This document shows, piece by piece, positions 44,325-54,370 of a stretch of DNA of 64,000 nucleotides. The position numbers were made by a program, and so were the translations under genes. The stretch is from Chitinophaga sp. HK235 (lineage in GTDB: Bacteria > Bacteroidota > Bacteroidia > Chitinophagales > Chitinophagaceae). The notes beneath the pieces are model-generated. The model ran no database searches. It was given only the letters and a program-made list of their open reading frames with translations, and was not told the DNA's origin. The stretch is from assembly GCF_018255755.1 (NCBI RefSeq), contig NZ_CP073766.1:6632501-6696500 (forward strand), read 5' to 3'. How positions within the stretch are numbered: the stretch's first letter is position 1; the number at the start of each line of letters is the position of its first letter.

Positions 44325-46037
44325 ATGACTAAACCTTTACACGTCGCACTTCGCGGTATGTTACTGGGAAGCCTTGCACTTCTCGCTACCGACACTTACG
44401 CGCAGCTTAAAGTGGGTGATCACCCAACCAAAATAAACAAAGCCTCCGTATTGGAACTGGAATCAGACAGACAGGGTCTCTTACTGCCCCGCCTGAAACA
44501 GTTCACTGATATCGACGCACTCACACCACCAGATGGTATGATCGTTTATTATGATCCGGCTCCTCCCGCACCCGCCACTGATAAAGGTCTCTACATCAGA
44601 AGAAACGGTGCCTGGGAAAAAATGGCCAACAATGCCGATGCTAACAGCAACTGGAAACTCACCGGCAACGACGCTGTAGCAGGTAACTTCATCGGTACCA
44701 ACGCAGGCAGCGTTCCGCTCGTATTAAAAGGCCAGGGCGTAGACGGTATGATCATCGACAATGGTTATGCCTTCTTCAAAAAACTGGACCTCGTAACAAC
44801 TGGTGTAGATGTATTACTGGTAGATCCTACAACTGGTAAGGTATCCAGACGGACAATCAGCGAATCTGCCTTCAGTACCGCTATCAATTCACTGAATGGT
44901 GATAAAACTGCAGCCCAGACACTGTCTACAGATGCAGCCGACTATAGCTTCGCTCATGATGGCGCCGGCGACCATAAACTGACTATCTCTACTCAGGATG
45001 GTACCAAAACAGTAGGTCTCCTCACCAAAGCGGATTACGTACGCTTTGATAATGCTACCAAAGCACTGGTGATCACCGGCTTCAATACTACCCCCAATGC
45101 CAACGGTCTGAGTATTACCACAATTGCTGGTAACCCGTCCCTGGCCCTCCACGCTGCTGACGCTACCAACCCGGGTGCATTAACAGCTACCGACCAGAAC
45201 ATCGGCGGTAACAAAACATTTAAAAACAACCTCATCGTAGATGGTTCCGGTACTATCAGCTCCGGCCTCACCGTTACCGGTGCTACCCTCCTCAAAGATG
45301 ATGCGGTTATCAATAAATCATTACAGGTAGGAACTACCTCCGAACTGAAAGGTAAAGTGACCCTGGGCAGCGTTGCCGCAGGTACCGCCACCGACCTCGA
45401 CGTGCTCTTGCTCGGTACAGCTGGTGAAGTAGTAAAGAAAACTTTGCCTTCTTCTGCCTTTAATCCGGTGATCAATAGCATCAATGGCCTTACAGGACCA
45501 GCTGTGACCATCAACAATGGTATCCAGGGACCGGATGTACACTTTACGCAGGATGCTGCTACCCAAACAGTGACACTCCATATCCCAACAGCTACCCCGC
45601 TTACAGACAGAGGCCTGATGTCCAATGGCGACCAGACTTTCAAAGGCAACAAGAAACTGAGCGATGACCTGGCTGTACGCACCAAAGTAATCGTTGGTGA
45701 TACTACTGCACTTGCCAACTCTACCCTGCAGGTGACTGGTTCTGTGTCCATGAACATCGTGAACGTTTCTGCAGACCACCCTATGACCGATGCTGATAAC
45801 ACCATCCTCGTAGACTGCTCCGGCGGCGACCGTAAAGTAACCCTGCTCACTGCCGTTGGCAGAAAGGGAAGGGTGATCACCGTTAAAAAAATCGGCGGTA
45901 CCCTGGCCAGATCCTTACAGATCCTTCCTAGCGGTGCCGAACGTATTGAAGATGGAACCGACTACTTCATTTATAACGACTGGACTTTCGTAACACTGCA
46001 GTCCGATGGTGCCAACTGGTTTATCATCAGAAAATAA
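44325..46037 (+). CDS. Secreted tail-fibre-like surface protein
   Basis: A 570-residue exported protein: basic start, membrane segment MLLGSLALLATDTYA, then the module KINKASVLELESDRQGLLLP common to Bacteroidota surface proteins. The centre is Thr/Asn/Gly-rich with repeated short strands (GVDVLLVDPTTGKVSRRTIS; GTATDLDVLLLGTAGEVVKK), like phage tail fibres. The end (TILVDCSGGDRKVTLLTAV; DGTDYFIYNDWTFVTLQSDG) is a compact beta tip. Probably a trimeric adhesin or fibre; no catalytic site. A perfect hairpin at 46044 terminates it. Confidence 0.72.
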   Translation: MTKPLHVALRGMLLGSLALLATDTYAQLKVGDHPTKINKASVLELESDRQGLLLPRLKQFTDIDALTPPDGMIVYYDPAPPAPATDKGLYIRRNGAWEKMANNADANSNWKLTGNDAVAGNFIGTNAGSVPLVLKGQGVDGMIIDNGYAFFKKLDLVTTGVDVLLVDPTTGKVSRRTISESAFSTAINSLNGDKTAAQTLSTDAADYSFAHDGAGDHKLTISTQDGTKTVGLLTKADYVRFDNATKALVITGFNTTPNANGLSITTIAGNPSLALHAADATNPGALTATDQNIGGNKTFKNNLIVDGSGTISSGLTVTGATLLKDDAVINKSLQVGTTSELKGKVTLGSVAAGTATDLDVLLLGTAGEVVKKTLPSSAFNPVINSINGLTGPAVTINNGIQGPDVHFTQDAATQTVTLHIPTATPLTDRGLMSNGDQTFKGNKKLSDDLAVRTKVIVGDTTALANSTLQVTGSVSMNIVNVSADHPMTDADNTILVDCSGGDRKVTLLTAVGRKGRVITVKKIGGTLARSLQILPSGAERIEDGTDYFIYNDWTFVTLQSDGANWFIIRK

Positions 46038-46043
46038 TTCTGT

Positions 46044-46093
46044 AACAGTAAGGTATAAACGCTTTTTATAAAAAGCGTTTATACCTTACTGTT
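46044..46093. terminator. Perfect 24-bp inverted repeat terminator
   Basis: AACAGTAAGGTATAAACGC and its complement joined by an A/T-rich loop (46044-46093). Unusually long perfect dyad between the two fibre genes; could also act in both directions. Confidence 0.8.
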
Positions 46094-46139
46094 ATCAGCT
46101 GTTTTGTCTGTTTTACCGATTTTCCCGCAACCGTAATTT

Positions 46140-48374
46140 ATGAAGATGACTGCTTTAAGATATTTACCCATACTGGGAATGGGCATCCTGTTTTCTGTCA
46201 GCTCCGCTGCCCAGCAGCTGAAACTGGGCCTGCAACCTACACAAATCCGTAAAGATGCTTTGCTGGAACTGAACAGCGACAGCCAGGGGCTGTTGCTCAA
46301 CAGGGTTCCTAAAAGTGCCATTACTGCCGGAGGCGCATTATACAATGCTGCCGATGGTATGTTTGTGTATGTAACAGATGCCGGAGAAAAATGCCTTTAT
46401 ATCAAAGCTGCCGGTGCGTGGAAAAAAGTAGCCGATTTCTCCGGAATCACTACAGACAATATCCCTGAAGGAACCACCAATCTGTACTTTACCAACGCAA
46501 GGGCCAGGGCCGCCTTCTCTGCAGGCACTGGTATCAATATCAATGCGGCAGGGGCTATCAGCAACACTGGCGTGCTTACCTTTGCCAGCCGCACTCCGGA
46601 TGCCACTGGTAACATTGCTCCACTGGCAGCTGACTACGCGTCTTTTTACCTGCCATGGGCCTGTACAATCTCCTTACAGGCGGGTACCGGTATGAAAAGT
46701 ACTACTACCGCTACCAAAAATCTGAACACCAACCCAACATTCACCATTGATGCAGATAAAGATGCCGCCATCTGGAATGCCAATAAACTGGCTTCTGTAG
46801 CGATATCTGCTACAGCACCTACGGCCAACCAGGTACTCACTTTTAATGGTACACAGTGGGAACCCAAAGCTCCAGCATCAGGAGGAACCGGATTTATTAT
46901 CAATGGAACTACTCCACAAACCGCGGATTTTAACATCACCGGTTACGCAGATGTTGGCACTGCCGTAAGAGTAGGAGGTAATATAACTGCCGGAGGTGGT
47001 GTAACCGCAGCAACGGGTACTTTTTCTTCTACAGTATCTGTTGCCAATGGTCTCTCTTTAACAAACCTTACCACCGGCTCTGTGCCTTTCATCGGCGCCT
47101 CCGGCCTGGTAACGCAATTCAACGGGCAGTTCTTCTGGGATAATACCAAAACAGCCCTGGGCCTGGGTACCAACGTCCCTAAAAATAAACTGGAAATTAC
47201 TGGTCAGGCTGCAGGCCTCGGTGAAACAGTTTTCACCTCCGGTCTCCGCCTCAGCAACCTGGCTGCTGTCGCACCCGGCGCCGCCAATACAAAAATGCTC
47301 TCCATCAATACCAATGGTGATGTAATTGTTACCGTAAACCCGCTCTCCACCCGGAAAATAAAGCTGGTGGCCGGTAGCGGCGTCATCGATTTCGGTGCCA
47401 CAGGAGAACAGGACCTGTCTGCCGACAGAACCTGGACCATCAAAGTGGACAGCAGCAAAAACATCTGGAATGCCAATAAGATCCAGAATAACGCAGTGGC
47501 CACCACTGCCCCCAATGATGGCGATGTATTAAAATGGAATACAGCCACACAATTGTATACCCCCGCTCCGGATATTACCGGTGGCGCTTCCTATGGAACA
47601 TTGACATCAACAGACATCCGCAATGCCGATGCACCGGATGCCCGTTACCGCATGAAAATATGGCAAGGCCTTGATCCTTCAGCAGCCGGTGCCGGAACGG
47701 TAACGAATGGACCTTTAGGTACCTCAGCATGGGCCTGGAGCGTACTGGCATTTAAATCCGGTAACTATACCACACAACTTTACTTCGATAAAAATACACT
47801 GGCGCTCAGAGAATGGCAGGGCGGACAGGCTCCCCTGGCAGCAAACGCTGGTAATCCCTGGTATAAAGTAGTGACTACGCATGGAGATAATACTATTCCT
47901 GTCGGTGCCATCCCTTTTGGTTACCGTACCAGCGATGCTTCTACTGAAATTAGCCAGGATGCCAATAACCTCTTCTGGGATAATACCAATAAGGAATTGG
48001 GGATTGGAACCAATAGCCCTGCTGCAAACCTGGATGTAAATGGCACTTTTAAAATGGGCCAAAGCGGCACACCGCTGAATGGGATGTATAAATTCCAGGG
48101 CACCTATACGGGAGGAAATACCACCATCAATAAACAGCAACAATTGATCTTCACCATCAATGTCACAGCAGGAATACCTGCATTGAATGCTGATGCAAGT
48201 GTGATTGTTACTCCTGCCAGTGATATAAGCACAGGTACTACTGCGTTGGTATCTATTGGATGGGCCAGAGTAAATAATTCAACTTCAATCAAGGTGTGCC
48301 TTATTAATGCCAATACCGGCACCAACTACACATTTAACAACAATACCAAATTCAATATCACCATTATTCAATAA
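46140..48374 (+). CDS. Secreted tail-fibre-like surface protein, paralog
   Basis: A 744-residue protein with a signal peptide (LGMGILFSVSSAAQQ) and the same N-terminal module as its upstream neighbour (IRKDALLELNSDSQGLLLNR; CLYIKAAGAWKKV). The phage-fibre signature IPEGTTNLYFTNARARAAFS appears near residue 120. The middle has repeated Ala/Thr-rich strands, and the C-terminal half includes the oligosaccharide-like domain around YRMKIWQGLDPSAAGAGTVT. Ends with a beta tip (VIVTPASDISTGTTALVSIG). The stop is seven bases before the next gene, so they are co-transcribed. Confidence 0.72.
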   Translation: MKMTALRYLPILGMGILFSVSSAAQQLKLGLQPTQIRKDALLELNSDSQGLLLNRVPKSAITAGGALYNAADGMFVYVTDAGEKCLYIKAAGAWKKVADFSGITTDNIPEGTTNLYFTNARARAAFSAGTGININAAGAISNTGVLTFASRTPDATGNIAPLAADYASFYLPWACTISLQAGTGMKSTTTATKNLNTNPTFTIDADKDAAIWNANKLASVAISATAPTANQVLTFNGTQWEPKAPASGGTGFIINGTTPQTADFNITGYADVGTAVRVGGNITAGGGVTAATGTFSSTVSVANGLSLTNLTTGSVPFIGASGLVTQFNGQFFWDNTKTALGLGTNVPKNKLEITGQAAGLGETVFTSGLRLSNLAAVAPGAANTKMLSINTNGDVIVTVNPLSTRKIKLVAGSGVIDFGATGEQDLSADRTWTIKVDSSKNIWNANKIQNNAVATTAPNDGDVLKWNTATQLYTPAPDITGGASYGTLTSTDIRNADAPDARYRMKIWQGLDPSAAGAGTVTNGPLGTSAWAWSVLAFKSGNYTTQLYFDKNTLALREWQGGQAPLAANAGNPWYKVVTTHGDNTIPVGAIPFGYRTSDASTEISQDANNLFWDNTNKELGIGTNSPAANLDVNGTFKMGQSGTPLNGMYKFQGTYTGGNTTINKQQQLIFTINVTAGIPALNADASVIVTPASDISTGTTALVSIGWARVNNSTSIKVCLINANTGTNYTFNNNTKFNITIIQ

Positions 48375-48381
48375 TTGAGTT

Positions 48382-49971
48382 TTGAAGAGACATCTACTTG
48401 CGATATTGATAATATGTTTGATGGGCAGCGCATTTCCAGTGGCTGCACAGCAGGGTGTCTTCATCCCCGCCGGTGGCTCCGTATGGCTGTCCGGCAACTC
48501 CGGTGTATTCTCCGATCTCATCAATAACGGTATACTCGGGTCTAATCCTACCGCTACTTTATATTTCCTCAGTAAAAAATGGACTAACGGCAACGGTGCT
48601 ACGTTGCCCGATGAAAGTGCTGACGGCCGTTCCGGTATAGGTGGTAAATTCCTCTTCTCTGCGCTGAATCCGCTGTATGGCAATACCGGTCAGCAGACCG
48701 TCTTCGGCAGTTATAGCCTCGCCTCCAGGCAGGGCACCAGTTTCCCCAACATCGAACTAGACAATACTGCAGGGCTGCTGCTCGACGATCTCAGCGATCT
48801 TAAAATCAGAAACAACCTGCATTTCACCAACGGTTATATTTTCCTCAACGGCTGGAACCTCCAAGTAGGTGAAAACAATCCCGGTACCATTACCGGATAC
48901 AACGATAGAAAGTTTGTGGTGAACGGCCCCGGTTTTGCCGGTGGCGCACTCTACCGGGCAGGCATAAACGATGCTGCCGCCAAAGTAGTATTCCCTGTGG
49001 GCACCTCCACCGATAATTATTCCCCGGCAGCTATTCTGCTGTCAGGTGCTACCGATATGTTCAGCGTGCGTGCCTACGACAGCGTGTACACCGTTGCTGC
49101 AGGCGGACGTGCCTACCGCGACAGCTTCGTCAACAGAACCTGGAACATCACCCGCACTGACAATACCGGTGGCGAAGCGACTGTGATACTCCAGCACATG
49201 GATAAAGACGAGCTGCCCGCTTATGCTGCTGCCCGCGATAGTAGCTACATCACCCGCTTTACCGGCGGAGTATGGGACCAGGTGCCTTATATTGCGGCCC
49301 TGCCCAAACCCGGCACCCTTACTACCAACGGCCTGACAGACCCGGCCACCATGCATATGCGCACTTTCACCGGCCTCGGTGCCAGTGAATATTTCTCCAA
49401 AACAGTATTGGCCAGCAAAGCCAAACCCGCTGTATTCCTGCTCTTCGAAGCCTATCGTATAGCGCCGCTCATGGTGCAGCTCGACTGGACCACCAGCAAG
49501 GAAGTCAACAATTTGCTGTTTGAAGTGGAACGCAGATACGAAAGGGAAGAAGTGTTCACGAAGATTGCCACTGTGCCTACCAAAGCGCTCAACGGCAACA
49601 GCAATGTGCCGCTCAGCTACACCCTCCAGGACCTCAACGATTACGATGGCTGGACTTACTACCGCATCAAGGCTGTGTCCAGAAGCGGCAAGGAAGTATA
49701 CTCCGAAATCAGGGCTGTACCACCGTTTGTACAGATCGATGTATTCCCGAATCCGAGCAACGGCAAGTTCAGGGTGCGTATCCGTGGCATAAGAGGCCCG
49801 CTGTTTATGCAGCTCCGCGATACCTGGAGCCAGGTGATGCGCCAGTACGATATACAGCAGGATAATGACCTCAACGTGAGCGATATGCCAGCTGGTACTT
49901 ACTTTATGATCATCTATCATAAAGAGACCATGAAGGTGGCTTACACCTGCAAGGTAGTAGTGGTGGAATAA
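48382..49971 (+). CDS. T9SS-secreted protein with type A sorting domain
   Basis: A 529-residue outer-surface protein. The TTG at 48382 is taken as start because the next residues (KRHLLAILIICLMGSAFPVAAQ) form a good signal peptide. The C-terminal 75 residues are a type A sorting domain (VFPNPSNGKFRVRIRG; NLPAGTYF-like MPAGTYFMIIYHKE), which directs export through the type IX system. A FERRYEREEVFTKIATVP beta-sandwich precedes it. Directly follows the second fibre gene; the pair may build one surface appendage. Confidence 0.82.
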   Translation: MKRHLLAILIICLMGSAFPVAAQQGVFIPAGGSVWLSGNSGVFSDLINNGILGSNPTATLYFLSKKWTNGNGATLPDESADGRSGIGGKFLFSALNPLYGNTGQQTVFGSYSLASRQGTSFPNIELDNTAGLLLDDLSDLKIRNNLHFTNGYIFLNGWNLQVGENNPGTITGYNDRKFVVNGPGFAGGALYRAGINDAAAKVVFPVGTSTDNYSPAAILLSGATDMFSVRAYDSVYTVAAGGRAYRDSFVNRTWNITRTDNTGGEATVILQHMDKDELPAYAAARDSSYITRFTGGVWDQVPYIAALPKPGTLTTNGLTDPATMHMRTFTGLGASEYFSKTVLASKAKPAVFLLFEAYRIAPLMVQLDWTTSKEVNNLLFEVERRYEREEVFTKIATVPTKALNGNSNVPLSYTLQDLNDYDGWTYYRIKAVSRSGKEVYSEIRAVPPFVQIDVFPNPSNGKFRVRIRGIRGPLFMQLRDTWSQVMRQYDIQQDNDLNVSDMPAGTYFMIIYHKETMKVAYTCKVVVVE

Positions 49972-50046
49972 GGATCGTTTGCTTTTTTCGCATAATTCCC
50001 TCAATTTTGTAGGGTTATTTCTGTAGGCGATCCAAAAAGAGCAAGT

Positions 50047-50736
50047 TTGAAAAGAATAATTATCACGATAGATGGCTACTCCTCTTGTGGCAAAAGTACA
50101 TTGGCAAAACAAATGGCCAGGAAACTGGACTATGTGTATATAGATAGCGGTGCCATGTATCGTGCTATTACGCTCTATTTCATGCAGAACCGCGTAGACT
50201 GGGCATCCCAGCCTGCTGTAGTAGCTGCACTGGCAGATATTCACCTCGAATTCCTGTACAACATCCTCACCGGTGCCAGCGAAATGCACCTCAATGGTGA
50301 AAATGTGGAGCACCTGATACGCGAAATGCTCGTTGCAGAAAAAGTAAGTGAAGTGGCTGCCGTAAAAGAAGTACGGGAGTTTGCCGTAGCACAGCAGAAA
50401 AAAATGGGTACCCGCAAAGGTATCGTGATGGATGGCCGCGATATCGGTACTGTTGTATTCCCGCATGCCGAGCTCAAGATATTTATGACGGCAGATATTG
50501 CAATCCGGGTAGAACGCCGCTTTAAAGAGCTGTATGAAAAGAATAAGAACATCTCCATCGAGGAAGTAAAGGAAAATCTGGAACTGAGGGATTATATTGA
50601 TGCCAATCGCGAAATCAGCCCGCTCCGCAAAGCCGATGATGCTATCATACTGGATAACAGCCAGTTAAGCCGCGAAGACCAGATGGACCTGGTAATGCAA
50701 TGGGTGGAAGATGCCATAATGGCCCATACTTCATGA
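50047..50736 (+). CDS. cmk: Cytidylate kinase
   Basis: Phosphorylates CMP and dCMP with ATP. The 229-residue protein shows the P-loop IDGYSSCGKSTLAKQM, IDSGAMYRAITLYFM, MDGRDIGTVVFPHAELKIFM and the lid segment DANREISPLRKADDAIILD. The TTG at 50047 is taken as start because the conserved KRIIITIDG begins right there. Independent transcript. Confidence 0.95.
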   Translation: MKRIIITIDGYSSCGKSTLAKQMARKLDYVYIDSGAMYRAITLYFMQNRVDWASQPAVVAALADIHLEFLYNILTGASEMHLNGENVEHLIREMLVAEKVSEVAAVKEVREFAVAQQKKMGTRKGIVMDGRDIGTVVFPHAELKIFMTADIAIRVERRFKELYEKNKNISIEEVKENLELRDYIDANREISPLRKADDAIILDNSQLSREDQMDLVMQWVEDAIMAHTS

Positions 50737-51110
50737 AATAATATTTTCTTTTATTAAAAGTCTTTTATACATTTGCCTTGTCCCTGCCTAACCACCAGCG
50801 GACCATCCCAATAATTTTCCACATCCTGAAGAATTTCCTGCTATTTTTTTGTATGTAAAACTATGTCAGCATCTGACCCTGTTTTTCATGCCTTATCGGA
50901 CCTAAAAAGATTGCCTGGGTATTTATGTTGCATAATGTGATGCGCCCGGCACCTGTGCCTGAACGTATAACATTGAATAAGACACAACCATTGAATTTGT
51001 GAACGCTGGACGCGTATAATATATATGTCGCTGTCCTATGAAAGTCTTATCCTGACTATATCCACAAGGACCTTTTGCTATTAACCGATTATTGAACTTA
51101 TCTATATATA

Positions 51111-51257
51111 AAACTCGCCCTGCGCAGTATAATCACTGTTGTAAGGCATAAAGAGAAATGTGGGATGGCATGGCTTGCCATGACCGTTCCATGTTTTCAG
51201 TAGGTGTATTCGGTTAATAGGAAGAAGGGGCGAATTCTTTCGCCCTTTCGCTTTTTT
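51111..51257 (+). ncRNA. Candidate structured RNA (6S-like or leader)
   Basis: From TCGCCC (51115-51120) to GGGGCGA (51227-51233) the ends can pair. The interior contains CACTG/CAGT arms and the hairpin ATGGCA-TGGCT-TGCCAT, giving one long interrupted stem of about 120 bases. Directly after it comes an intrinsic terminator AAGGGGCGAA/TTTCGCCCTT plus T run (51225-51257). The same GGGGCGA pairs with either the 5' end or the terminator arm. A 6S-type RNA or a leader regulating the kinase gene at 51328 are both possible. 50737-51110 shows no gene. Confidence 0.4.
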
Positions 51258-51327
51258 GGAAAGAAATCACTAAATCATCCGTAATTCGTAATTCTTCTTT
51301 AAATTGTGTGGTCACACTGTTCTGCTA

Positions 51328-53277
51328 ATGTCTGTAAAAGGTCTATGGATTTTAGGCTTGCTCGTTATCGGCGCTTGTTGGGCCGCATCTGCACAGGATT
51401 CCCTGCGGATCTACCACACCCTCGACTCTATCCGAATGCTGCCCAATGATACCGGCAAAGTATCCTTGCTGATCAGGAAGGGTAAACAGCATGCCCGCTA
51501 TTTCGACAGCCATAAAACGGAAAACCTTTTCTGGCAGGACGCTTTGCCGCTGGCCCAGAAACTACGCGCCGCCAGAAGCCTGGCCCTCGTTTTCAACGAA
51601 CTGGGCACCGTCAAAAGAAACAAATCCCAGTACCTCCTCGCCGAAGATTACCACGAAAAAGCCATCAAATTTGCGGAAGAAGCCAATGATACCCTGCTGA
51701 TGTGCCTTTCCTTTAATAACGCCGGGGTAGACAGCCGGCGCCAGGACAAACTGCAGCAAGCCTTCGATTACCACCTCCACGCACTCCAGCTGGCCGAAAA
51801 AATCAACGATGTCCGTAATATCTGCGTGGCCACCAATAGTATCGGTAATATCCAGCTGACAGCCGAAAACTATGAAGATGCCATCCGCCACTTCAACCGC
51901 GCCCTTAAACTGGAAGAACAAAGCCGTAACGACCTGGGTGTGGCCATCAACCTGGGTAACCTCGGATATGCCTACCAGGGCCAGAACAAACTGGACCTGG
52001 CTATTATGTATTACCGCCGCTCTCTGGTCGTCAACCAGAAAATTGACAACCCTACGGGAATGGCTATATGTTATAACGCCCTAGGCGCTACCTACAAGGA
52101 GAAAAAAGACTACAGCGCCGCCATGGACTACCTCCAGAAAGCCCTGACAGTTAATGATAAGGTAGCCGATAAAATACATGTGGCCGAAAGTTATCTCAAC
52201 ATCGGCAAACTGCTCAGCGCCCAGAACAAACACGAAGAAGCCCGGAAGTATATGCAGCAGTCCATCGATCTCAGCATATTCTGGAATTTCAAGTCCATGC
52301 TCATGGACGCTTATAAGGCCCTGTCCGCGGACTATAAGGCCAGCGGCGATTTCAAAAGGTCTATGGATGCCGCCGATAAATCACTACTCTATAAAGACAG
52401 TATCCTCAACGAAAAATCGACCATGGCCCTCAAACAGATGCAGGCCATCTATGAGGTAGATCGAAAAGATAACCAGATCAAAACACTGGAACATGATAAA
52501 ATGGTGAATGGACTAAGGACCAAACGTAACGTGATGTTCATCTTCACCCTCGCAGGTTTCCTGTTGATGTCCATTGTAGGTGGCTTCTTTTATATCCGCC
52601 ACCGCAACCTGGAAGCCAACAAACAAACCCTGCAACTGGAACTGAAATCCCTTCGTTCCCAGATGAATCCGCATTTTATCTTTAATTGCCTCAGCTCTAT
52701 CCACCGGTATATCTGGAGTAATAATCAGGAGGAAGCATCAGATTATCTCACCAAATTCTCCCGCCTGATGCGCCTCATCCTGGACAATACCCAGCATACT
52801 TTTGTAACGCTTAATAAAGAACTGGAATCTCTCCGCCTGTACCTCGATCTGGAATCTTTACGCTGTAATGGTATATTTGAGTACAGTATCCGGATAGATC
52901 CTGAAATCAATGACGAAGAAGTCCTCATCCCGCCTATGATCCTGCAACCTTATGTGGAAAACGCGATCTGGCACGGCCTGGTACATAAAAATGCCGATAT
53001 GGGATTACTGGATGTGGAAATAATGCTGAAAGGCAGAAGTCTGGTTTGTACTATCACCGACAATGGCATCGGCCGGCGTAAAGCCATGGAAATAAAGGAA
53101 AAAAAGGATAAAATGCATAATTCCGTCGGCATGAAAGTGACGGAAGGCCGGATTGATCTGATCCGGAAGATCAATAACAAGGAAGCAAAAGTAACCGTAA
53201 CAGACCTGGAAGATCCGGCTGGTCAACCTGCCGGTACCATGGTAACGATTGTTTTACCAGCCGAATTTATATTTTAG
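51328..53277 (+). CDS. LytS-type sensor histidine kinase with TPR sensor
   Basis: A 649-residue membrane kinase. A signal/anchor (VKGLWILGLLVIGACWAASA) leads to six tetratricopeptide repeats (residues about 50-380), as in SIGKLSAQNKH-type helices, then a transmembrane segment (RNVMFIFTLAGFLLMSIVGG). The kinase has the LytS-type H box SQMNPHFIFNCLSSI and N box ILQPYVENAIWHG. The ATG at 51328 (MSVKGLWILG) is preferred to a TTG at 51304. Partner response regulator 51 bases downstream. Signal unknown. Confidence 0.93.
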   Translation: MSVKGLWILGLLVIGACWAASAQDSLRIYHTLDSIRMLPNDTGKVSLLIRKGKQHARYFDSHKTENLFWQDALPLAQKLRAARSLALVFNELGTVKRNKSQYLLAEDYHEKAIKFAEEANDTLLMCLSFNNAGVDSRRQDKLQQAFDYHLHALQLAEKINDVRNICVATNSIGNIQLTAENYEDAIRHFNRALKLEEQSRNDLGVAINLGNLGYAYQGQNKLDLAIMYYRRSLVVNQKIDNPTGMAICYNALGATYKEKKDYSAAMDYLQKALTVNDKVADKIHVAESYLNIGKLLSAQNKHEEARKYMQQSIDLSIFWNFKSMLMDAYKALSADYKASGDFKRSMDAADKSLLYKDSILNEKSTMALKQMQAIYEVDRKDNQIKTLEHDKMVNGLRTKRNVMFIFTLAGFLLMSIVGGFFYIRHRNLEANKQTLQLELKSLRSQMNPHFIFNCLSSIHRYIWSNNQEEASDYLTKFSRLMRLILDNTQHTFVTLNKELESLRLYLDLESLRCNGIFEYSIRIDPEINDEEVLIPPMILQPYVENAIWHGLVHKNADMGLLDVEIMLKGRSLVCTITDNGIGRRKAMEIKEKKDKMHNSVGMKVTEGRIDLIRKINNKEAKVTVTDLEDPAGQPAGTMVTIVLPAEFIF

Positions 53278-53327
53278 CAAAAAAATTGCGGATGGCCTGA
53301 TGCCTGCCCGCGCTAAACCTACACAGC

Positions 53328-54092
53328 ATGAGCGATATAAAAGCTATCATCGTAGATGATGAGCAACATTGTATTGATGCCTTGCAGACTATGTTATTAA
53401 AGAAGTGCCCCGGAGTAGAGGTCGTTGGATCAGCCAAAGGAGTGAAAGAAGCAAAAGAACTGGTGGATGAGCTCCATCCCGACCTGGTATTCCTCGACGT
53501 GGAAATGCCTCACCAGAACGGATTTGAACTGTTGAAACAGTATGAAAAGGTTGCCTTCGATGTTATCTTTACCACTGCATATGAACAATACGCCCTCAAA
53601 GCGATTAAGTTCAATGCGTTGGACTATCTCCTCAAACCCTTCAGTGTAAAGGAACTGCAAGATGCCCTCGACAAATGCCGGGAGAAAAAACAACACCGGC
53701 AGAAAGAGAATGGAACATCTCCGATGGATGTGTTCCTGCAAAACATGAAAACACTCCAGCAATCACATAAAAAGATTGCCCTGCCCACTATCAACGGGCT
53801 CGTGTTTATGCCGGTACAGAATATTGTACGTTGTGAATCTACCGGCAACTATACCCGCATTTTTTTTACAGACAAGAAAAACCTGATGGTGTCCCGTCCG
53901 CTGAAGGAGTTTGAAGAGCTCCTGGCAGATGTCGATTTTTTCAGGGTACATAATTCCCATCTTATCAACCTGCAGCAGATGCAGTCTTATATCCAGGGAG
54001 AAGGAGGGTTTGCACTGATGAGTGACGGGGCACAGGTAGAAGTTTCCAGAAGGCGTAAGGCCGATTTTCTGAAGAGGGCTATGCAGTTCTGA
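53328..54092 (+). CDS. LytTR-family response regulator
   Basis: A 254-residue regulator paired with the upstream kinase. The receiver domain has IVDDEQHC, the phosphorylated Asp in PDLVFLDVEMPHQNG, the Thr in IFTTAYEQYALKA and the Lys in YLLKPFS. The C-terminal LytTR DNA-binding domain spans about residues 150-254 (NIVRCESTGNYTRIFF; FFRVHNSHLINLQQMQSYIQ; VEVSRRRKADFLKRA). Confidence 0.95.
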   Translation: MSDIKAIIVDDEQHCIDALQTMLLKKCPGVEVVGSAKGVKEAKELVDELHPDLVFLDVEMPHQNGFELLKQYEKVAFDVIFTTAYEQYALKAIKFNALDYLLKPFSVKELQDALDKCREKKQHRQKENGTSPMDVFLQNMKTLQQSHKKIALPTINGLVFMPVQNIVRCESTGNYTRIFFTDKKNLMVSRPLKEFEELLADVDFFRVHNSHLINLQQMQSYIQGEGGFALMSDGAQVEVSRRRKADFLKRAMQF

Positions 54093-54298
54093 CCGGTGGA
54101 AACGGCTATGTCCCTTATATTCAGCGAAAAAGTGGTTTCCGATTTTGTGCTTATTCATACCACTTATGGTCAATATACTACCGGATAATAAATGGCTGTT
54201 GCGTCCCTTTTCGGGATGGTTTACATTTGAGTTAAGATTTCATTTTAACGCTATATAAAAATTTAATTCTCTGCATTACTAGCGTGATTAGCCCCAAA

Positions 54299-54329
54299 GA
54301 AAAAAGACACCTTCTGGTGTCTTTTTTGT
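54299..54329. terminator. Bidirectional terminator
   Basis: AAGACACC/GGTGTCTT with TTCT loop and A/T flanks, between the response regulator and ispH. Confidence 0.8.
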
Positions 54330-54370
54330 TATAGTGATATTGTTGTTAATCCTGTTACAGATAGCATTTA

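Noticed and set aside
49042..50466. 474-codon minus-strand frame over the T9SS gene and cmk
   Set aside because: It spans two clearly coding plus-strand genes, has His/Tyr-rich composition and no recognisable domain.
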